Source: Apus apus
Taxonomy: Eukaryota > Chordata > Aves > Apodiformes > Apodidae
Assembly (NCBI RefSeq): GCF_020740795.1
Contig: NC_067287.1
Location: 17,747,501-17,811,500, forward strand
DNA: 64,000 nt
Reading direction: 5' to 3'
Part shown: piece by piece, positions 12,280 through 25,575 of the stretch
How the letters are laid out: each line of letters starts with the position of its first letter
Numbering within the stretch: position 1 is the stretch's first letter
Translations under genes and position numbers: made by a program
The notes under the pieces: model-generated
Seen by the model: only the letters and a program-made list of their open reading frames with translations
What the model was told of the DNA's origin: nothing
Databases searched by the model: none

Positions 12280-13496
12280 GCATTTCAGGCAAAACAAATC
12301 TGAGAAGAACATGTAGCTGGAAAGCAATACGAAATATTATATCCCTTGGTCATCAAATAGCTTCTTACACCTTAGTAAGGTTTTAAGAGTACTTTCAAAA
12401 TGTACTTCGTGTAATGATAACTTGGTATTATGTGCCATGACTGCAATTGCAGCTACTTGAAGACGTGTAGTACCCGTGAACGCTTATTCTAGGACAACAA
12501 ATTGCTGTATGCTTTACAAATTCTTTTAAAGTTAGTTTAGGTTTACACTTTTCTTAAAGTACTTAAACGCGTGCGTGTTGTTCCTTCATGTAAGTCTTAC
12601 CGACCTACGCATGAAAGAGGCAATATAAGCGACACCCGCACAGAGGACCCGATAACGTATCCCGTGTGTGCCTGTTGTGGCGGGCGTGTTCGGGGCTAGA
12701 CGGTCAAGAAAAGACAAATTAAAGACCGGTTAAAAAAGACCAATATAGGTGTTATCAGCAGAGCCTGTAGTCATGCTTTCAAGCTCACAAGCTCATTAAA
12801 ACACAATGGGCGTAAACGCAGTAAGCATTCGTAAGCTAGCCTTGCTTTTTACTTCATGTAGAATACCAGGAATGTCAGGAAATGACCGTCCAGCCCCAAG
12901 ACGCTAAAAACACCGAAAGACAGATGCCTCCAGCCTTTTTCGACCCCACCATTCGGTGAAGAATGGATGCAAGACCTGGAATATGATGTGATTCTCAGAA
13001 CTGTCAAACTTCTTATGGGCTTCAAGAGAATCCTATGGCAAATAAATCCAGCTTATCTTGGAGTTTAGTCAGTCTATCAAAGAAAAGAGATTACCAGGAT
13101 AGCAGAACAGCAATTACCTAGCCCTTTGCGTGAGTGTAACAAGATGATGAGGACTCCCATAGCATTTCAGAAGGTCCGTATTTCCCACTGGGCCTAAGTG
13201 ACTTTCCCATTAAAGGGTGAAGAAAATGGCTATTATAAAAAAATGCCGGGAAAGAAAATGTTACTATATAACAGGCTGGTTGTGTATTTTGATAAAGAGT
13301 TTGTAGGAAATAACCCAGACAGTAGACTTGCTGCCTTGCTCTCCTCAAAAATAGTCTCTTTCCTTTTGTGATGCTCCGAGATGAAGCTAAGAGGATATTA
13401 GTTTCTTTTACACAAAAAAGTTCGTGGAGTGTGTGGGAGTGTTTGTGTTGGGAGGGGAAGTTTATTTCTTTAAAAATAAAACTGTTCCTTGGAATT

Positions 13497-13876
<380 letters not shown>

Positions 13877-15600
13877 GCTAAAGGGACACGTCCTTTTCTT
13901 TGTGTCCAGAAGAAATGGCAGAAAGTTCGAATCTTCTCGCTTTCTCTTCCCAAAATAAACGCTTTGCTACGATTAGATGTCTGGTGCCCTAAAAAAATGA
14001 GCAACAGCTTCATGTCCAAGCATGCACTTTTTTTAAAAAAAAAAAACAAAAAAAAACAACTTTTTTTTTTCCATATTCTTTTTGAGAAACAGACTAATCT
14101 CAATCTTTATTTTTAGAGTCACAAAGCTGCAGTAAAACACTGTTAAACTGAACTCTTATACGTTTTCTTTGGTGACATTTCCTTAGGTTAACTGCGCTCG
14201 CGATGATGAGATGCTGTGAGCAATAACGCAACTCCCGTGGGGACTCGTGCCTGAGAGCGCCGGTGATGAGTTGAGCAGCCATGCCTGGGAAATCAGAGGC
14301 TAGTATGTACACTGGACTGACTTCCCCGTCTTATTTAAATGTGATGATTTTCTCATTTGTTGCGTTGTTTGTATTAATACGAATATCTTGTTATGTTTGT
14401 TTTGTCTCCTGGGAGCCAATAAAGCTGTGAAGTTTTTCTTTACACCAAATGCAGCTCTACGGGCGATCAATCAATGGGTAGTTTTTGGATAATCTGCGAG
14501 AGTGAGAAAACTAATAAAGCAAGCAACTAAAAAAGGAAAACAAAGTCTATTTTCTGTTAGGTTAGCTACGTCAGGAGTCAGGCTTTCCACCATGCCTTTA
14601 TAAGATATTTAAACAGCTACATTTAACTATGAGGACAGCACCTCGCTAAATGAACATGGTGGAACATAACGCAAAAAGTTAGACATCGTGACCTCAGCAG
14701 CAGTGGGTGACTTACTTTTACAATTAAATTTACATTCACACTTGCATTTCTCCCCACCTCCTCCTCAGCAGCGATATATGAAAACACACTAAGGTGAGAT
14801 AGGGACCAATCATATGAGAGAGAACAAATACGTGAATTTTTAAAATTGCCATTGCTTTGCTAAGCCAGGCATATTGTCAAGAAACAGGTAGACAGAGCCG
14901 ATATAGGTAGCTTCTAGGTCGCAACAAGGTCCATAGGAAATCGTGCAATTTATTTTCATTTAATTTCCCTTATCACAACAAACTGAGTTATAAACAGTTC
15001 AAAATACTGATCTGAATTATCTAGCACTAGTGGGTGAACTGAACAGCCCCAGATTACGTGACAAATTGTTAAATTGCAGTAGTATTGTTTTGGAATTGCT
15101 AATTAAAAAATAAGTAAACCCCCGTGACTCTGGATACGACAACTGAAAATACCCACAAATTATTTAATAAATGAAGCGTCTAACAACTCTAACACTTCCT
15201 GCTCGCCTTGTTAATAAATGTAATTTGAGGTAGATTTGAAAGATCTCCCATCTAAACAGTGAATTCATTACACGACGTTCAGATCTCCAGATGCCTATGG
15301 ACTCCTCGGAATTAGGTGTTAAATAGACAAAAGTGAACCAAACTGCCTTTAAAAGCACAGCATGACCATGTAATTCTTTTTCCAGTTTGTGGTAAAAAAT
15401 GATGAAACTTCTTTCCAAGTAGCTATCACCCAGATTTAGTGTGAAAAGTAGTGTAATTGTAATTCACGCCATCAGGGTCTATCACTGATAGACTATCAGC
15501 TGTTCTGTAGTTAGGAAGGCTTTCTTTTCAAATAGGAAAGCTGCCAAGTGCTCTGTGATACCTCCAGCAAGCTTATCGGATGGAAGATCGGAGCCAAAAC

Positions 15601-15640
15601 AGCAGCTGCACACATATGCAAATTGGCAATTAATAGTATA
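15601..15640. promoter_or_regulatory. clustered POU octamer, NFI half-site and homeodomain-like motifs
   Basis: A canonical octamer ATGCAAAT lies at 15616-15623. It overlaps an NFI-type TTGGCA (15623-15628) and is followed by CAATTAAT (15627-15634), a homeodomain-like core. CAGCTG and CATATG E-boxes lie just upstream. Such packing is seen in neural enhancers, but single motifs occur often by chance and no conservation can be shown here. Confidence 0.3.
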
Positions 15641-15867
15641 ACATTCTGGGGACGATTTTTTTTATTTTTTTTTTTTTAATATGGGAAGTATAGCCGAGCT
15701 ACCTTAATATTAACCTTAACAGTGACAGGGAACTTCTACCCTGCGCGGCCAAAGAATAATTACCCTCTGGAGAGACTCGCTCTATTACTTCCTTCCTTCA
15801 CACAAAGATCAAAGCTTTGTTGTCCTGCCGAGTTTGTCTCCATCATGGAAGTTAACTTCAGGAGATA

Positions 15868-15927
15868 AAAAAAAAAAAAGTTAAAAAAAAAAAAGGAAAA
15901 AAAAAAAAAAAAAAAAAGGGGGGGGGA
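15868..15927 (+). repeat. poly(A)-poly(G) purine tract
   Basis: Runs of A broken by single GTT and GG insertions lead into a run of A and then about nine G. This homopurine tract is a likely sequencing and assembly weak spot. Confidence 0.85.
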
Positions 15928-16779
15928 TACCTTGTACCTTCAGCTCTCGAAAGCAGGGAATCATGGCAATTCGCCCTCCCCTCCGCCTCCACCATCCCCA
16001 TTCCCCCAAACAAACAAACAAATAAAATTTTAAATAATTAAAGTTTAGTCATTTTGCTTTAATTTAGTATGCTTATGCTGTTTCCTGAAAAGATGTTCCG
16101 TGCTACATGGAACTCTCAGGACTGTGCATTTGTTACGGATACTCTAATCAACGACAAAGTAATTGAAAGGATAAGCTTTACATATTTTCGCCAGCCTGCT
16201 GCAGCAAACTGGCTTGCTTTATTTAGCCCAGCATGTATGAATACAAGACTCCCAATTAATGCAGTTGCTTGCTTTAGTCAGAACATTGCCTTTCAAAGGA
16301 TCCTCACATGATCCTTTTCTTGTAATAGCAGACTGAAGCTGGAAAGGCTTTGCTGCTGCATTTCACACCAGCTCGTCCCCAGCGCTTTTCCCGGTGTCTG
16401 CCTAGGACAGGCGTAGGGTGATTAGCAAATGTTTTCGGTAATCTGTGAATTCTTAATAGTCTTATTTTCACGGATAAAAATCTCAGCGTGTTTAGGATTA
16501 GGAAGAATGAGCAGATTCTCCACGAAGGCAGGCCAGCAAGTTTGCTCCTCTCCGGGGGCAGATGCCTCAGGAAGGCACTTGCCTGGCATTGCTTCTGCCT
16601 GCCGTGTGGTGGGAGCAGCCTCGGACCACCGCCACTTCTGCCTTCTTTTTTCGCTGTCACTTACGCTACCATACCAATCCTTTTCCATTTTATGACTCAG
16701 TTACTGCATTTTTAGTCGAAACACCTTTATTTTTCTGTACTTCAGTCATATTTCAGTTACAAACAGAGGCTGTTTCGGA

Positions 16780-16880
16780 GCGTGATGCAGACAAGCAGCA
16801 AGCTGCTCCCCTCAGACGCAGCCCGAGCCCGCGGCAGAGCAGCCGCCGCCGCCGCACCGGCGGGCGGACCAGCCCTGCCT
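16780..16880. promoter_or_regulatory. small CpG-dense patch at the domain's right edge
   Basis: A compact GC-rich patch contains agccgccgccgccgcaccgg-type sequence. To its right, from about 17000, CpG becomes scarce. Arginine-rich open frames here follow from composition. It may be a short regulatory CpG cluster marking the boundary. Confidence 0.4.
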
Positions 16881-16999
16881 GCCTGAGCAGCATCTGCTAC
16901 CACACAAGCCAAGGATTTTTCTGCACTACTACTTCCTCAGTCACGCAACAGCCTTAAATCTGATTGCCCCCTCCCCTCTACTTTCAAAATAGGCTTTCC

Positions 17000-19900
17000 C
17001 CACCCAAGTCCAACGACAGCTTTCTAAATAGCACCCGATAATGCAGTCAGACAAAGAAAACATCTTTAGATTTAGAATATAATTCTTCCCCACTCTGTTC
17101 CATCATCAAATCAACGTTGCACACAAGTTAGAGAAAAGTGGGCATACAAACAGGTCCATACGCTCTGGTTTTCAGCTGGAATTGGATTATATACACATTT
17201 ACCTTCACAGATCCTTAAAGACTCAGATCTCTGAGGACAATTTTTCCTGAAATACTAAGGTCTCAAAGGCAGAGTGACGTAAATGCTCGACTACAGGAAA
17301 AGAAAGACTAGCTTGACTAAAATATAAATTCAGCTGGACACACAGAGGAAAATCTGCTTGTAGGGTATTCAACAAGCAGTATTTACATTCAGATAAGTGT
17401 CCCACCTCTGTGTTTGTCTGGATTATTATTTGTGATCCCTTTTTCCAGATTGCAAATATTTCTTCAACACCTTTGTTGAGCCACTGCTCTATTTTTCCCA
17501 GTGTCTCATAAACACATATAACATAAATGTTCTTCAAACATGCTGTAGTTTAAGTATACTTTAAAATTTCATATTATTTACCCACATTAGTACTCCAATG
17601 TTTATATAAAAGATCATAGGATCTGATAATCACTCTCATTTAAGAATTTGCTTTTCAGGTTTTAATTTGGGCAAAAAATGGTCCTCAAGACTTTTAATGA
17701 ATACATATATGTGCAAATATATAAATGTTTTGTATTCTCACAACTTCTTTGCTTCTTCTGTTCTAATGATGACATAAATCTCCTTAATCAGTCAAGCTTA
17801 AAGAACAGGCTTAGATAATATTACACATATATCTCAAGCAATGTAAGGCATAACCTAATAAAAACAACTCTGATGTTTACAGCTTAATGTAATCCACTGT
17901 ATCTAGGAAATTCAGAAGAAAAATAATGGGATTATATTCATTATTAAGGAGAACAGGGTTTGGGCCTTCATTCTCAGTTCACTTCATTAAAATTGCATAC
18001 TGTAAAGGATGCGGTGCTATTTAACTGCATGCACTGCTTGGAGACTTATGTGACATCTGGAATTGTAGAACATAATCTCTCAACTTTGGGTATGGTTTCC
18101 ATATAATTGTTATTCAGGGACCTTTGCATCAGATACAGTTATATATACAATGGCACAAACAGTCTAAATACTTTTTTATTATTGATTTCTTTGCTAAGTA
18201 CTGTGCTACTCAGACGTTGTTCTGTGTTCATCTATCCTGCTTTAGGAAATAATGTGTTGGGGTTTTTTAAATTCTGGCCTCCAGAGAAAAGAAGGAAAAG
18301 AGGGGTTTGAGAGCTTTATGGCCTATCTCCTAATAATTTTTAAATCTGTTGACAAAGGTCAATCAAATTTGACTGAGAAATATATCATAAGATACTGATT
18401 AAAATTAAAAATTAGTTATAAATAACTGTTAATACTTGGGAAAAGGTATTTGCTCTATTTGGCAGCAGTTGGTTGACCAAAAAATCTACATGAGCTCCTG
18501 GAGCAGTCTCATAATGTGATGTCTTTCACCTTGCTCACAGGCCAGAATTCAAATGTAGAAGTTATGGGAAAAGCCAGAAATATTCTGGGGATGCCCCATT
18601 GAAGGAAAAGAGGTTTTAAGATACAGAGGTAATCTAAGGATTACTTGGGGTATTGAGGGGATGGGAGTAGAGACAAGTAAAAGATATAAGGGTATATAAG
18701 AAACAGAACTATAATAAATACACTTTGAGTATTCTAATACTTCATTATTGGACTCTTCTTGGTGGTCCTGACATAACAGATAAGAAAGACAAATCACTGT
18801 GATTTTCAGACCTTTGTCCGCCAATCCAGTACCAATTTTTGTGCTGTAGAAAGCAATCCTTCAACATTTACAGCAGTACAATGGGGCAGATGATAACTGC
18901 ATGTACTTCTACAAGTACATTCTGACACTACTACCCAGAAGCTGTGAACAGCAAAGGATGAAGAAGAAATCAGGTCAGTTAAATGTGATGGAAATTGAAG
19001 AGTAACAGTGCCAGGAGGCTATCTGTGTTGGTTACTTCAATTTGATTCATGAGAACAATGAAGAAGGCTTTATTTTCTTCCTTTTGTTTTCCTTACAGCA
19101 GTTAAGCATGGAGTCTTCCAACATTAAAAATGACACTATGTTGCATTTGAAGGACATAATTTGAAAACTGTAGACCAAATTGCTTATGAAAGTTAAAAAC
19201 AAAAAGAAGGGATAAGTCCAGGAAAGAGCCACAAGAAGATTCTCTAGAATATTGCCTCATTGGAAGACAGGGCTGCTCCTGAGTCAGAGAGTCAACTTTA
19301 GATTCGGATTTTTCTTGAGGAAGAAAGGAAGAATTACAGAGGAAAGTAGTATAAACTGGGACTGAATCCACATTTCTAGATAACATTTGAAAAACCTTCG
19401 TAACACTGACTAACCTGTGGCTACTCCAGCAACTGTAGCTGTTCCACTGGAGACATTTTTACAGAAAGTCAAGAGCTCATGGGGTTGATTGATAACTTCC
19501 ATGTTTCAGATGGAAAAAGAAATGTGCCTATCAATGTAAACTACTACGGAGAATAAAAGTCTTGTTCTGCATAGTACACAATTTAGATAATACTACTATA
19601 TATTAAAATTAATTCACTTGGTTTAGATAAGCAATTTAAAATCTTATCAACTTATATATTTTCAGCAATAATTCTAAGAAAATTTTGAATTTATAATTCA
19701 ATATATAAACAGACATCATCCATACATAACTGACAATTCATTACCTCTTGATGAATAAGAAATTGAAAACTAGGTAAAGGCATATTACAGCATACAATAT
19801 TTAGTAACTGAAAGGCAGAGACATTATTGTCTCAGTTTTAGGACTGCTATTATACGTTTCTAGCAGATTTAAAGGGACAGTTCCCTAGACAGTATGAAAA

Positions 19901-22504
19901 AAAAGTTGTATAAACTTTTCATCTCAGGGAGGCTTGAACAGATCAGAAAAGGTCACAATAGGAAAAAAACCCACTTTTTTATGATCTGTGATACTGGGGC
20001 TGGTCAGATGTTCACAATATATTGCCACCAAGAAACTGAGCCCAAGAATTATTAATTTTTTTGGTAAATAACTTTGAATAATTAATCATTCTGAGAAAAT
20101 CACAATCTGTTCACCAAGAGTTCATGAAAAAAAACAAGGTGAATAATTCATTATGAATTATTTGACCAGTTTTAGCAATGAGATTCTAAATCTGTCTTCT
20201 TATGGATATTAACCTCATTAATACAATTTAGATACAATGCTTCAAGATAATTTAAATGATGCAATATTTTACATCTAATACGACACAATTTATGCTCCTG
20301 GGTTTCTTTTTGTAAATACTTTGGAAATAAGTATTTATTATATTTTTAAAAGGTTCTGTGTATCACTTTAGAACTATCGGTTACTTATAAGAATTAATGC
20401 AATTAACAGAACATTCTTACCTAAGAAGAAAGCCTTAATGGCAGACAAGTCTAAATGTTTAAAATCTGCTGGAGTCTAATACATAGTTGAGTGACCAGTT
20501 TTGTAGTAAGATGCTCTCAACTGTGAGTTGTAGGGAGTTTGAAAGTATGTCTAATTCTGCACTGAGAAACAGATCTTCCGTGCATGTGAAAGAAACCAGG
20601 TTCAGATTTGCATTCTTAAATATTTACAAAACATTAATTATAACAATTGCATAATTTTGAACAACAATTTAATACCTTACAAGGTATTAAATCTTACAAG
20701 ACTAATTTAGAATTGCTTCAGTGTGCCACCCTAAACCAATACATTTAACCCATTACTACACTATTTCTGTTTAAATATAAACATGGCATTTTCAATTAAA
20801 AGCTAACATATTCTGACAATTCCTAAGCAATACCTAGCAAACTATCCAAGTTAATTAATGAAAGTTGCACCTTCATGACACTTTGAACTGTTCTACACCA
20901 GAGCTGCTTGTGTGCCTTCTGCCAAGCATTTCTGCCTACTCCCTGGCATCATCAGTAGTGTTTGGGTGATACTGTCACCCCACTGCCTTCCCACAAAGGT
21001 GAGTTGTTTCATGGCAGACTACCATTCATGGTGCAAACCAGAAATACAACTAGGCTGCTCTAAAAACACAAAAGAGATTATCCTGCTTCTTTTTTGTTCC
21101 CCAACATGGTTGCATGCCTCCCTGGCACAGGTACTGATTTGACACCAAAGGGAAGCCAAAGAGATAGAAAACTAATCATAAAATATATACTTCTCTGGGT
21201 TAATAACAGGCATATGAGTTACAAGAAATCCACTTTAAAGCCAGATGAATGAAAGTGCCAGTGGAAATGCTGGAGAAGAGCACAGCAAAGAGAGCTGAAG
21301 GGAAAGCAGTGGTAACATATGGCCAGAAGTAGGGTTTGCAGCAATCAACATTTAGATTGGCTTCAACTTCAGCAGAACCACAGCCTTGGATTTACTGTAA
21401 ATAAGATCTAATTCTGAAGGAACTTCCTCAAAACAAACATAAGGCAAGTAATTTCATACTCCTCCCCCAAGAAAAAAAAACACAAGCACATCAATTACAG
21501 TAATAGGAATAATAATAGTAACTTCATCTAATGTATTTTCAGCCACTTGGCATACTGAATGTCAGCCTATCAGCTGACTACTCTTGATGCTGAACTGAAT
21601 TTTACTGATGTGAGATTTAATCTGATGTTTCAAATAATATTTTTAAACATTTAATTGTAAATGTAATGCAATACATTTCTAAAAGTGCTTTACTGTTTAC
21701 TATATGCAAATATACATCACATTACTTTGAAATGTCAGTAAAAGTCTTTTAAAATAATAGCTTTTGTTTAAGAACATTTCCAGTTAAATAATTCTGAAAG
21801 TAAATGTCTTTTGGGTGCTATGCTGTTGAATCAATTTATATATTATTAAACTATTTACTATATACTATTTATATATTTTGTGAATATTTTCAGTACTACT
21901 TCTCAATTTGAATATAAAATCTGAAATTATGTAAAAAGATGTAACTTCATAACAGTTTTCTTCTATGTACTGCATGAAAATATCTGCAAGATATACACAG
22001 TAAATACAAAAGACAATCCACAGTTTGACAGTTAATTAGCCTAATAATTATTTCTAATAATAAACAAAGGTAAATTGTCACAGCAGCATGCTGGCAGAAT
22101 GCAAAAGTGTGTACAGGTGGGATTTGGCTACATGGGTCCTCTTCACACCAATCGTTCAATAGCACACTAGCTCTAGGAATTTCCTTCTTATTAGTGTAGT
22201 ACTTTTTTTTTTTTTTTTAAATCTTTGGTGAATTTTCAACTGGAATTAAAGAGTGACTTATCTCTCTGCCAATTCCCTCAACTGTGGAATTCAGAAATAC
22301 AGTCTTTCAAATTTTTTCTTCAGCTCTGCATTAAAGAAGGAAGTTATATTAAAAAGCAGGGTTGTAGCTTTATATTACTAATAGCTATATGGCTATAGTT
22401 ACTACTGAAGCTATACTGGTTTTACTAGTTAGTATAATATTCATTCATATGACACCATAATATTCTGTAAGAATTCTCTAAGAAAAATTTATTAAGCCAT
22501 AAAT
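17000..22504. other. AT-rich intergenic DNA, nothing recognised
   Basis: CpG-poor sequence with no gene, RNA gene or full transposable element that I can support. Open frames are short and resemble no known protein. Confidence 0.6.
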
Positions 22505-22927
22505 TGTAGGAATACGGGAATCAGAAGGAGACTCAGGCCTGCAAGATATAGTTGCTTAAATGGGCCTGAAGCCATGGGAAAGTTGAACTAAAAGTATGTG
22601 TTCAGCACAGTAAAAGAGACTAAGACAAGAGAACATAGAAACCACTGTAAGGCAATGTAACTACCTTGACAAGATAACCTCTAAATCTGAAACATAGGCT
22701 TCTGCAGGCTGAATACCAGGGGAGCATTGCAACTGCTTGCAAACCAGAAGAATATTGTAACTGCTTGCAAAAATGCTCGCTTTCAGCTTAACAATGGACT
22801 CTAGAGAGATGTTACAACAGTAAAGATGCTTGCCTCAGCTTAACAAAGTGTGTAACTAGCTCGTTGTAAGAACAATAAATGTCTTTGATCTTTGGAAACT
22901 TGGAGTCCTGTGCACTTAATCACCACA
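22505..22927 (+). mobile_element. LTR-like element of an avian endogenous retrovirus
   Basis: This 423-bp segment begins TGTAGG and ends CCACA, the TG...CA ends of an LTR. AATAAA lies at 22874-22879, about 50 bp before the right end, as expected for an R-U5 boundary. A direct repeat (attgcaactgcttgcaaa at 22726-22743 and a one-mismatch copy at 22754-22771) sits in the U3-like part. Just after the end, tgtcacccgg at 22930 resembles a decayed primer-binding site, so it may be a 5' LTR remnant and not a solo LTR. No gag, pol or env coding sequence follows. I could not find a clear target-site duplication. Confidence 0.5.
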
Positions 22928-25384
22928 AATGTCACCCGGACAAGCAGAAGATTATGGATTCAATGGACAAGATTTCATAGAAACACAACATTTTAGAGTA
23001 AAATGTAAAATAAAAGGTACTAGTAGAAAACATGCATATGGGAGAAATATTAGCAAAATTCACATTCATCACTTCTTGCTAACTAGTTATATTGTAAGGT
23101 CTGGGAAAAACACAGCAGATCTCTTACAATCACATATTTTTGTGACACTGATGAGCTGCCCAGTGGATCTCCATTGTTCTGCCCTACCAGAGAAGAAACT
23201 TTTTATCTTAATGCTAGGTAAGATTTTGAAAGGTTTGCTCTTTTTTTGCCGTTGCATGGTCTCCTTTGCCATGAATAGAGAGATCAGAGTGATAAGAAGG
23301 GTCCACACAAGTCAGTAGCAAGCCTAGATGGATGGAAGTTATCCCTTTGCCTATCAGCATCAAAGAAAGAGGATCTAAGTGTCAAAAAAAATAACAGACA
23401 AGAAACTTTCTAAAACAAAAGATTATCGACTACTGATTTAGATGAGAGTGTGAGACGGGACCTCCCACTAAGTAGCAACTTGTTCTGCCTCAGCTTTAAT
23501 TCACTAAGCTTTCAGCAGTTCGCTAACTCCCATGATTTTACTGAAAACTTCCCAGTATTGTGTGATGGGTAACACTGAGAATCTCAGCTTACTTAAATAA
23601 AATCAAAACATGATTTTTCACACAAATAACTTAAAGCTTTCCTTGAAAATATATATCACTGATTTAATAGCATAAATGTGACAGCAATAAGAAGGAAAAT
23701 GTATCCTTTTTTGTAGCTTTCTCTAATCTCTCTCTGATATTCTACGGACTATCTAAAGGTGCAGATAAAAATACCTTGGTTTCAGACTTACTTAATTACA
23801 TTAAGCAGCCTGATCTTGATTTTTTTTAAAGCTTTGTGGTATCTTTTCAGATCTTGTGGCTGAATTACAGTCTTCTGAATATTATTATTCCAAAAGATTC
23901 ACAATAATTTTAATCAATGTTATATTTTGTCTCTTCTAGTTAGTAACTCCAAATGCTCATAATATATACATATCAAATTTCACAGGTCCTTTAAGTACAG
24001 GTAAACAGCCTTCTTCACTCTGTTTAACCAGACATGTGCTAAGAACTAAGATGTTATGTGATTTCCATAAAGTGTAGACAGTTCACAATAAAGCCTACGG
24101 TTTATTGTTTTTTTTCTTTTGTGGGGTTTTTGAGTTCTGTGCTCCCTCTAACATAAAAATGTAAAAAGGCCGATCAGATAAATATGGGCATTGTGTGCTA
24201 AGGAATCAAACCTACAAGCAATAAAATGCATTTTATTATTTTTAAGGTTATTTATTTTAAAATTTTTAAATTTATTTTGAAAGCAGCTATTTTAGTATCT
24301 ATAATCTGAATTACATCATAGTGCTTTAAAATGTCTATGGAACTAAGAACAACCTATAGCGTTTAAAAGAGTGAGCTCAGAAATGCTGTTTTTAACACAA
24401 CATGCTAATATGATAGCAGGACTGAAAATTAGGTTATGCAGCTCTCACTTCAGGAGAAGCTATCAGACTAGTTAGATTTTAGGAGACTGTTTTCCTTCTG
24501 AAGACAACAGTCTCTCTTTTGTTCATGTCTCTGTTCTGTTCCTTAAAGCCATAGCTTGATTATGCATTCCAGTGTTCTGTTCTCTCAAAATAGCAATATA
24601 CATCTTCTTTCAGCAATACTCCCCCTTCTTCTTGGAGAAGGTGGGATAAAATGGCTATAAATGGCCAGTAAGGAAGACTTATCAACTTCAAACAACAACA
24701 AATATGAGATTTCCATAAAGATTAATGGCAACAGCTGACCTGTGAGCAGAAAAACCAAGTCTTCTCAAGATAATGCTTTGTTCAGGCAATCTAGTTTTAG
24801 TTAAATAATACATTTTCCTTGATAAAAAAAAACACAGAGACTTGGAGGCATATTTAAATTGAGTTATAGATAACAAAGAAATTCTTAGAGATATCTAAAT
24901 AAATACATTTAGTCTCTTCAGCCTACCCATCAAGTACCTTAAGAGTTTACATTCAAATATATATCTTAAATGCTCCAAATCTAAATATAGTAACTTTTCT
25001 CTCACCATATTATTTTTAACAATTTCTTCAGTGTTTAGTTTAATACTAAGCAAGATGATTCGCTAGATAGCTCAGCAAAGAATTCAGTAAATGGTAAAAC
25101 CTACGTGATCATTCCTGCACACCCTCCTCCACTCACGCAAGCAGAACTTCCTCTAATATAGTTTATCATTAATTGTCTAGTTTAAGTATGCCAAGCATTA
25201 GAGCTTTCATCCATCTTCTTTCAAGTCTGAATATATTGTTTAAAATTAATGAAACTAGGTCCTACCCTTTTAAAACTACCAAACATTTCAGTTTGAAAAG
25301 CAGCTACTGTGCAAGCAGCTTGACTTTAACAAGAAAAATACAAGGAAATTCTGGATCCATAATTCACCCTCCACCTTCTGACCC
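22928..25384. other. AT-rich intergenic DNA, no gene recognised
   Basis: A 129-codon open frame (22929-23318) begins at the LTR's right edge. It shows no retroviral or other motif I recognise and is probably chance. Confidence 0.55.
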
Positions 25385-25575
25385 CACCAACCGCCATATT
25401 AGTGTGCCCTCACCAAAATACCAGCTTGTGTTTACAGTTTCATTTCTCCTGATGGTGGATGGGCGCGTGTACACGCACTCGCTCTATGTGCACTCAATAG
25501 GATCATGATCTGGAGAGCTGAAAATGTAAACACAAGCTGGTATTGTGGTGTGACTAGCGATTTGCGGTTTCTTTG
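25385..25575. repeat. long imperfect inverted repeat
   Basis: Arms at about 25411-25443 and 25518-25550 are near-perfect reverse complements: ataccagcttgtgtttaca in the left arm is matched exactly by tgtaaacacaagctggtat in the right. Weaker complementarity reaches outwards (aaccgcc at 25389, ttgcggtt at 25562). The roughly 75-bp centre holds a perfect 12-bp palindrome, GCGTGTACACGC, at 25465-25476. It could be a palindromic non-autonomous DNA transposon, an old conserved repeat, or a hairpin-forming transcript. No target-site duplication is evident. Confidence 0.7.
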
